Shown: one piece after another, positions 63,213 to 64,000 of the stretch | Numbering within the stretch: the stretch's first letter is position 1 | Layout of the letters: the number at the start of each line of letters is the position of its first letter | Origin: Pseudomonas mucidolens | Lineage (GTDB): Bacteria > Pseudomonadota > Gammaproteobacteria > Pseudomonadales > Pseudomonadaceae | Reading direction: 5' to 3' | Length of the DNA: 64,000 nucleotides | Assembly: GCF_900106045.1 (NCBI RefSeq) | Contig: NZ_LT629802.1 | Span: forward strand, 2,728,001-2,792,000 | Position numbers and translations under genes: made by a program | The notes under the pieces: model-generated | Database searches by the model: none | Seen by the model: the letters and a program-made list of their open reading frames with translations, nothing else | What the model was told of the DNA's origin: nothing

Positions 63213-64000
63213 TCAGTGCCGTGCAAACACCACTCGCAACGATTCGGCGATCCATTCCAGAGCCTCTTCAGCCTCGTCGATAATCGCCCCCATGCGCATA
63301 AAGTCATGGGTCATACCCGCATAAACCTTCATATCGACCTCCGCACCTGCCTGTTTCAAGTGAGCGCCATACGCCACCCCTTCGTCATGCAGCGGATCGC
63401 ACTCAGCCACCGCCAGCAGCACCGGCGCCACGTTAGATGGAATCTGCGCCAACAGCGGTGAAAAGCGCGGATCCAGCCGATTACCGTGCTCGCCGGCATA
63501 ATGCTGATAGAACCAGTTCAACGTATCCTTTTCCAACAGATAGCCCGAGCCATAACGTTCCAACGACGCTGTCGGGCGGCTCGCATCAGTCACCGGGTAG
63601 ATCAACACCTGCAAACACGGCTGGACCTGGCGCGGATCGGCCGCCAGCTCGTTGCAAAGAACCGTGGCCAAGCTCGCGCCGACACTGTCGCCGGCTACCG
63701 CCAGACGCGTCGGATCGATCCCCAGCACTTCAGCCTCCTGTATCAACCAGTGCCAGGCATCCTGCGCATCATGCACCGCCGTGGGAAACCTCCACTCCGG
63801 AGCCAGTCGATACGCCACGGAAATCACCCTGCAACCGGCCCGGGCCGCCAGTGAACGGCACAGCGCATCGTGCGAGTCGAGACTGCCGACCACGTAGCCG
63901 CCACCATGGAAATACAACAAGGCGCCACAGGTAGATCCCGGCAGCGTAGCGCTGTACAAGCGAGCTTCCAGGTGGCTGCCATCCCGCACCTTGATCGACA
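63213..64000 (-). CDS. Alpha/beta hydrolase, HSL family (partial, runs off the window)
   Basis: At least 262 residues of a hormone-sensitive-lipase-like esterase. The oxyanion HGGGYVVGS motif, nucleophile in AVAGDSVGASLA, the Asp of AECDPLHDEG and the His of AGMTHDFMRMGA are all present, so it should be active on short-chain esters. The reading frame is open to the end of the window, so the true start is outside. Substrate unknown. It faces opmQ tail to tail. Confidence 0.87.
   Translation of the reverse strand, partial: SIKVRDGSHLEARLYSATLPGSTCGALLYFHGGGYVVGSLDSHDALCRSLAARAGCRVISVAYRLAPEWRFPTAVHDAQDAWHWLIQEAEVLGIDPTRLAVAGDSVGASLATVLCNELAADPRQVQPCLQVLIYPVTDASRPTASLERYGSGYLLEKDTLNWFYQHYAGEHGNRLDPRFSPLLAQIPSNVAPVLLAVAECDPLHDEGVAYGAHLKQAGAEVDMKVYAGMTHDFMRMGAIIDEAEEALEWIAESLRVVFARH

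Overview
The window is about 64 kb of chromosome from a fluorescent Pseudomonas, most likely of the P. fluorescens group. The evidence is high GC with strong G/C third positions, a pyoverdine block (pvdA, an fpvI-like sigma factor, pvdRT-opmQ), a lexA2-imuA-imuB-dnaE2 mutagenesis cassette, a Pseudomonas-type metallothionein, and scattered REP/REPIN hairpins. No rRNA, tRNA, prophage, insertion sequence or CRISPR array was seen.

Layout. 1-7.0 kb: a parvulin, then a same-strand run reading leftwards: polar amino-acid-type ABC transporter, RidA, IclR regulator, fold-III PLP deaminase and 2-keto-3-deoxygluconate kinase. Together these suggest uptake of an amino sugar acid such as D-glucosaminate and its conversion to KDG and then KDPG. 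7.4-9.3 kb: a thioredoxin-like protein and a TerC/CBS/CorC membrane protein. 9.6-18.7 kb: a divergent polyol locus with a SorC regulator and RpiB-type isomerase on one side, and a sugar ABC transporter, SDR, zinc dehydrogenase, DhaK and DhaL on the other. It matches the known logic of D-threitol/erythritol breakdown through erythrulose. 18.7-19.3 kb: three tandem 188-bp REPIN units. 19.3-23.6 kb: sohB, a histidine phosphatase, an SCP2 protein, an HglS-like 2-oxoadipate dioxygenase and a YdcH-like protein.

23.7-29.4 kb: the SOS mutagenesis operon, with a palindromic LexA2-type operator overlapping the first codons. 29.5-32.7 kb: a Gfo/Idh/MocA oxidoreductase, a candidate small RNA, a small secreted protein and two convergent lipoproteins. 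32.8-36.9 kb: a TonB receptor, FecR and FecI surface-signalling set. 37.0-43.5 kb: an SRPBCC protein, a sorbitol/L-iditol-type SDR with a divergent AraC regulator, a metallothionein, a YdcZ-type membrane pair with a LysR regulator, and MntH. 43.6-49.4 kb: an alpha/beta hydrolase with a probable frameshift at a run of eight G, a Kef-type antiporter, a secreted protein, CobF and a CobC-like phosphatase.

49.5-54.4 kb: a BvgS/EvgS-like hybrid sensor, its LuxR-type regulator and a receiver that lacks the phosphoacceptor Asp. 54.7-56.3 kb: MgtC, then an intergenic stretch with a second copy of a roughly 180-bp palindromic element and a REPIN. 56.3-63.1 kb: pvdA, fpvI and pvdRT-opmQ, with exact PvdS-type boxes before both pvdA and pvdR. 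The window ends inside an alpha/beta hydrolase gene.

No wholly new system is obvious. The strongest candidates for follow-up are the two catabolic loci, the triplicated REPIN array, the homopolymer frameshift, the operator/start overlap at lexA2, and the candidate small RNA.
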